NCBI RefSeq assembly: GCF_000380025.1
Contig: NZ_KB904185.1
Coordinates: 1 to 64,000, forward strand
DNA length: 64,000 bases
Direction of reading: 5' to 3'
DNA from: Streptococcus entericus DSM 14446
GTDB lineage: Bacteria > Bacillota > Bacilli > Lactobacillales > Streptococcaceae
Positions 60,210 to 64,000 of this stretch are shown here, one piece after another; positions within the stretch are counted from its first letter, which is position 1; each line of letters starts with the position of its first letter. A program made the position numbers and the translations under genes. The notes below the pieces were generated by a model, which saw only the letters and a program-made list of their open reading frames with translations, ran no database searches and was not told the origin of the DNA.

Positions 60210-60998
60210 TCAGCTCTGAACCCGTTTCATGTAGTCTTGATAACTTTCTGTCTTCATCAAGTTTTTAGCATTTTGCACTCGTTCCTTGGTTGGCGGTTTA
60301 ACGCCTGCCAACGGATAAGGAATACCAAGCTGTCGCCACTTAAACTCACCCATGGTATGGTAGGGGAGAACCTCAAAACGGTTGACATTTGAGAGAGTTT
60401 CAACAAACTTGCCCAATGCAATCAAATCCTCATCAATATCGGTTAAGCCAGGCACTAGCACGTGGCGAATCCAGACGGGAACCCCTTTTTCAGAGAGGTA
60501 TTTGGCACAAGCAATGATATTGCGGTTGGACTGACTGGTGACTAGTTTATGCCGCTCATTTTCAATGGCTTTGATATCTAGTAACACCAAATCGGTAACG
60601 GCGAGAAGTTTGTCAAAGATGGCATGGTACTCTGGTTTATCGCGAAATGGCAGAGCACAAGTATCCAGTGTACAGTGGATGCCTAATTTTTTAGCTTCCG
60701 TAAAGAGGGCTGTCACGAACTCAATCTGAAGCAAAGCTTCACCACCAGAGACCGTTATCCCGCCTTCCTTGCCCCAAAAACCACGATAACGTAAAGCTTC
60801 TTTTAGCACATCAGCAACTGTTCGCTCACGAGAGTTATTGGTTTCCATTTCCCAAGTATCGGGATTATGGCAATACTGGCAGCGCATCTTGCATCCCTGC
60901 ATAAAGACGATGAAACGAACACCAGGTCCATCAACTGTTCCAAAACTCTCTGTCGAATGAATCATCCCCGTTACTTGGCTGTAATCAATATCAGTCAT
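60210..60998 (-). CDS. pflA: Pyruvate formate-lyase activating enzyme
   Basis: The 262-residue radical SAM protein has the CX3CX2C cluster motif at Cys36, Cys40 and Cys43 (GCKMRCQYCHNP) and the glycine-rich SAM site VSGGEAL. It installs the glycyl radical in pyruvate formate-lyase for anaerobic mixed-acid fermentation. A TATAAT -10 (61029-61034) lies 30 bp upstream with a weak -35. Confidence 0.96.
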   Translation of the reverse strand: MTDIDYSQVTGMIHSTESFGTVDGPGVRFIVFMQGCKMRCQYCHNPDTWEMETNNSRERTVADVLKEALRYRGFWGKEGGITVSGGEALLQIEFVTALFTEAKKLGIHCTLDTCALPFRDKPEYHAIFDKLLAVTDLVLLDIKAIENERHKLVTSQSNRNIIACAKYLSEKGVPVWIRHVLVPGLTDIDEDLIALGKFVETLSNVNRFEVLPYHTMGEFKWRQLGIPYPLAGVKPPTKERVQNAKNLMKTESYQDYMKRVQS

Positions 60999-61077
60999 CG
61001 CACACCTCTGAAAACGTTTTATAGCCTTATTATAACAGATTTTTAGAAAAATAGAAAGACTTGTGAGAGAATTCTCA

Positions 61078-61101
61078 TAAAAACTGTCCTGAGATAGGAC
61101 A
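61078..61101 (-). terminator. trkH terminator
   Basis: TGTCCT (61085-61090) and AGGACA (61096-61101) form a stem, and a T-run follows on the minus strand, 26 bp after the trkH stop codon. Confidence 0.7.
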
Positions 61102-61126
61102 ATGTGTGCTAGAACAGCCCTGCTAA

Positions 61127-62566
61127 TCAGTATTTAGACCAGGCTTTTTTGCTAAAGAGCAAGAGGAGCGGAAAAATTTCCAATCGCCCAGCAATCATCA
61201 TGAAGGACATGACTAATTTTGAGAATGGGCTAAAGAAGGCAAAGGTCTCTGTTGTTCCCAATATTGGCCCAATATTGTTAAAAATACTGGCACTGGCACT
61301 GATAACCACCAAAAAGTTGTTACTATCAAGACTAAGGACAAAGACTAATCCGATAAATAGGGCAACGTAGACCACAAAATATTTCATGATGCTATGCTGA
61401 GTGCCCTTATCTAAGGTGCGGTCATTAACATGGACGGTCATGATGCGATTGGGATAGAGATTTTGTAGGGTTTGGAGTCGGATAATTTTAGCTAAGATCA
61501 AGACCCGCATCACCTTAAAGCCACCAGCGGTCGATCCTGCCATCCCTCCGATAAACATGAGCATGAGCAAAATCATCTGAGAAAACATCGGCCACGACGA
61601 TATGTCAAGCAAACCAAAACCAGTGGAACTTAACAAACTTGCAATTTGGAAGAAGATGACTTCCAGAGCCTTACCAGAGCTTGCAAACAAACCTCCGATA
61701 TTGAGAAAAAGCAGCGCAGCACTCCCAAAAATTACAATAAGATAGGCCCTTAACTCTTCATCTTTGAAAAAAAGTTTGATTTTCTTGAGCAAAAGGAGAT
61801 AATAGAGGTTAAAGTTTACACCAAAAACAAGCATACCAACGGTTACAATCCCTGTGATCAAAGAACTATTGTAATGGGCAATGCTATCGTTATAGACCGC
61901 AAAACCGCCTGTTCCAGCTGTTCCCATACTAATAATCAGACTATCAAAGAATGGCATACCAGCCCAGTAAAGTAGGAGGGTTAAAATGGCAAAAAGGCTG
62001 AGGTAAATAATGTAAAGGATTTGGGCAGTGTCCTTCAATCGCGACACTAACTTACCAAAGACAGGCCCAGGGACCTCTGCTCGCATGATTTCGAGATGAC
62101 TATTTTTCTCGTTATTGAGCAGGGCCAAGGCAAAAACCAATACCCCCATGCCGCCAATAAGGTGCGTAAAGCTCCGCCAGAAGAGGAGTGACGGGGACAA
62201 AACGCCAACATCCGGTAAAATCGTTGCACCTGTTGTGGTAAACCCAGAACTCACTTCAAAAAACGCATCAACTAGAGATGGGATTTGACCACTAAAGACA
62301 AAAGGAAGAGCACCAAAAAATGACCAAAGTACCCAGCACAAAGAGACAATTAGCATGCCTTCTTTGGCGTAGATTTTTTCAGTTTTGGGTTTGATGAGAC
62401 TCCCGAAAAGACCAATCAGCGTTAACAGCCCCATTGTGATCAGCAAGGCTCGAAAAACCTTTGCTTCTTCGTGGTAAATCATGGCAACAATTAATGGGAC
62501 GACCATCAGTGCCGCTTCAATCAAGAGTAATTTCGACAGGGTACGGCGAATAATTGAATGATTCAT
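61127..62566 (-). CDS. trkH: TrkH-type potassium uptake membrane subunit
   Basis: The 479-residue protein has four M1-P-M2-like repeats with selectivity segments such as SSGFTTTGATIL, GTAGTGGFAVY and SSTGFG. It conducts K+ (or Na+/K+) into the cell with TrkA as gate. It follows trkA by 8 bp. Confidence 0.93.
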   Translation of the reverse strand: MNHSIIRRTLSKLLLIEAALMVVPLIVAMIYHEEAKVFRALLITMGLLTLIGLFGSLIKPKTEKIYAKEGMLIVSLCWVLWSFFGALPFVFSGQIPSLVDAFFEVSSGFTTTGATILPDVGVLSPSLLFWRSFTHLIGGMGVLVFALALLNNEKNSHLEIMRAEVPGPVFGKLVSRLKDTAQILYIIYLSLFAILTLLLYWAGMPFFDSLIISMGTAGTGGFAVYNDSIAHYNSSLITGIVTVGMLVFGVNFNLYYLLLLKKIKLFFKDEELRAYLIVIFGSAALLFLNIGGLFASSGKALEVIFFQIASLLSSTGFGLLDISSWPMFSQMILLMLMFIGGMAGSTAGGFKVMRVLILAKIIRLQTLQNLYPNRIMTVHVNDRTLDKGTQHSIMKYFVVYVALFIGLVFVLSLDSNNFLVVISASASIFNNIGPILGTTETFAFFSPFSKLVMSFMMIAGRLEIFPLLLLFSKKAWSKY

Positions 62567-62574
62567 ATCGCCTC

Positions 62575-63921
62575 CTAATCTAACAAATCACAAATATTGT
62601 GGATGTTTTTTTGCAACGTCGCAACGATCACCTTATCATTGATTTGGAAGCAATCCTGTCCAGTTGGGAAAATAGCTTTCCCTTTTCGGATAATAGCCAT
62701 GATGACAATATTTGGCTTTAAGCGTAGACTATCAAGTGGTTTGTCCGTCGCTTTATTATGATCTGTAATGTCAAACTGGAGGGTCTCAACCTTACCTTTC
62801 GCCACATGGTGGAGGGCTTCAAGACTTGATTCTTGAGCATTCTTACGGCCACGAATAAAGTGCATCATACTATCAACGGCAATGAGTTTTGGGGTGACAA
62901 TGCTCGAAAAATCGCGGTCTCCGATAATTTCTAGCAAACTTGTTCGGTTAATCTTAGTGATATTTTTAGGAATACCGAGACTGTCTAAGTACATCGACGC
63001 AATGATGTTTTCTTCGTCGACCCCAGTCAAGGTTGCGACAGCATCGTAATGCTCAACGCCCTCTTCAAGCAAGACATTTTTTGCAGTGCCATCACCTTTG
63101 ACCACATGCAGATGTGAAAAAGTTTCACTGAAAAACTCCGCCCTATCTCGTTTGAGTTCAATTAACTTAACATTGATTTTTGTATTTTTGAGAATGGTCA
63201 TGAGATAGTAAGCAATCTTGCCAGCTCCGATAACCATAAAGTTTTTGATGACCTGTGTTTTTATGCTGTTGTGGAAATTAACCATGGCTTGACGTTGCCC
63301 TGTCACAAAAATTTTATCATTAGCTTGAATGGAGACCAGACCGTCAGGAATGATGACCTCCTTGCCACGCACAATGGCACAAATCAGAATGTCTTCAAAT
63401 TTTTTCCGGAATTGCTGCAAAGACAGTCCAACCAAACGACTGTTCTCGGCAATCTTAAATTCCATCAACATAATGCGACCGTTGAAAAAATGCTCAACCG
63501 ACAGGGCATTTGGAAACTCGATAGCATTAGCAATATAGCGAGCTGTCAACAACTCAGGGTTGATAATTTGTGAAAAACCAAGAATATTGTGGTCACGAAA
63601 ATAAGGGTTTGAATATTCGGGATTACGCACCCGCACAATCGTCTCCTTGGCTCCCATTTTTTTAGCCAAAACAGCAGCAATCATATTAACTTCGTCCTTA
63701 TCCGTTAGGGCAATAAAAATGTCGCAGTGACGGACATCTGCTTCATCTAAAATTTGAAAATTCACCCCATTACCAACAATTCCCATCAAATCATGACGCT
63801 TGGTCACCGTCTTAATGACTTGCTCATCCTCGTCAATCAGGGTCACATCATGGTCTTCGTCAATCAGAGAACGGCAAAGGGCGGTACCGACCTTTCCACC
63901 TCCGACGATAATTATTTTCAT
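62575..63921 (-). CDS. trkA: Trk system potassium uptake protein TrkA
   Basis: The 448-residue cytosolic protein has two RCK halves, each with a Rossmann nucleotide site (IIVGGGKVGTALC at the start; FMVIGAGKIAYYL about 230) and a TrkA_C domain. It gates TrkH in response to nucleotides. A TATAAT -10 (63988-63993) about 65 bp upstream marks the promoter, whose -35 is at the window edge. Confidence 0.95.
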   Translation of the reverse strand: MKIIIVGGGKVGTALCRSLIDEDHDVTLIDEDEQVIKTVTKRHDLMGIVGNGVNFQILDEADVRHCDIFIALTDKDEVNMIAAVLAKKMGAKETIVRVRNPEYSNPYFRDHNILGFSQIINPELLTARYIANAIEFPNALSVEHFFNGRIMLMEFKIAENSRLVGLSLQQFRKKFEDILICAIVRGKEVIIPDGLVSIQANDKIFVTGQRQAMVNFHNSIKTQVIKNFMVIGAGKIAYYLMTILKNTKINVKLIELKRDRAEFFSETFSHLHVVKGDGTAKNVLLEEGVEHYDAVATLTGVDEENIIASMYLDSLGIPKNITKINRTSLLEIIGDRDFSSIVTPKLIAVDSMMHFIRGRKNAQESSLEALHHVAKGKVETLQFDITDHNKATDKPLDSLRLKPNIVIMAIIRKGKAIFPTGQDCFQINDKVIVATLQKNIHNICDLLD

Positions 63922-63987
63922 GTCTTATCCTCTTTTAGGAAAATAGCAGAGCTTTTCCTTCTATTTTGTGAGTTGTCACTCCTTTTC

Positions 63988-63993
63988 ATTATA
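63988..63993 (-). promoter_or_regulatory. -10 box of the trkA-trkH promoter
   Basis: TATAAT preceded by GG on the minus strand. The -35 would be at or beyond the end of the window. The leader has a GGAAAA/TTTTCC hairpin. Confidence 0.5.
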
Positions 63994-64000
63994 CCTTTTT

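Overview
The window is from a low-GC Firmicute, almost certainly a Streptococcus. The chromosomal genes on the right (rplM-rpsI, birA, mnmE, yajC, uppS, cdsA, rseP, proS, pflA, trkH-trkA) and the surface proteins with sortase LPxTG signals support this. I do not assign a species.

About 51 kb on the left is accessory DNA, best read as two Tn916/ICESt3-type integrative conjugative elements (ICEs) in tandem at the 3' end of rpsI. ICE-2 (about 23.95-50.99 kb) is complete and abuts the intact rpsI. ICE-1 (from before base 1 to about 23.95 kb) lies to its left and its left end is outside the window. The junction carries a relic of the last 17 codons of rpsI (23898-23948). It encodes the same peptide as the intact gene but has five synonymous differences.

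ICE-1, left to right: the start of cadD (cadmium efflux) with its operator; a minus-strand block with an unknown protein bearing an HEPN-like motif, a DUF5960/YolD-like/UmuC/HdiR-like SOS mutagenesis cassette, an ImmA-type metallopeptidase, and an Abi_2-like HEPN protein with an OB/cold-shock-like N-terminus; an XRE repressor; a divergent promoter with two operators; a long leader RNA with an antisense RNA inside it; then the plus-strand conjugation module (two DUF961 proteins, FtsK-like coupling protein, oriT, Rep_trans relaxase, ArdA, TcpC, TcpD, TcpE, VirB4, a RelBE-type toxin-antitoxin, VirB6-like protein, lysozyme-CHAP hydrolase), Xis and tyrosine integrase.

ICE-2 has the same plan with different parts: a minus-strand regulator operon (double-HTH XRE, ImmA, Mrr-like nuclease), a lipoprotein, a promoter with an unrelated operator sequence, a ~950-nt non-coding leader with two candidate antisense RNAs and a highly folded 3' half, YefM-YoeB, small unknown genes, a secreted LysM/beta-helix protein and an LPxTG MucBP-type adhesin, the conjugation module with several ArdA-like genes, a second LPxTG protein, a membrane coiled-coil protein, Xis and integrase. 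Each integrase gene is followed by 12-bp-period arm-site repeats and an intrinsic terminator that ends the rpsI transcript.

The right 13 kb is ordinary chromosome: the L13-S9 ribosomal operon with a leader, birA and a DUF3272-like gene (both apparently leaderless), mnmE, a yajC gene, a uppS-cdsA-rseP-proS run (isoprenoid, phospholipid, membrane proteolysis, prolyl-tRNA), pflA and the Trk potassium uptake pair.

The most interesting material is regulatory: matching short antisense RNAs (about 56 and 59 nt) placed identically inside the conjugation leaders of both ICEs, the large structured RNA of ICE-2, and repressor/operator pairs different enough to let the two ICEs coexist.
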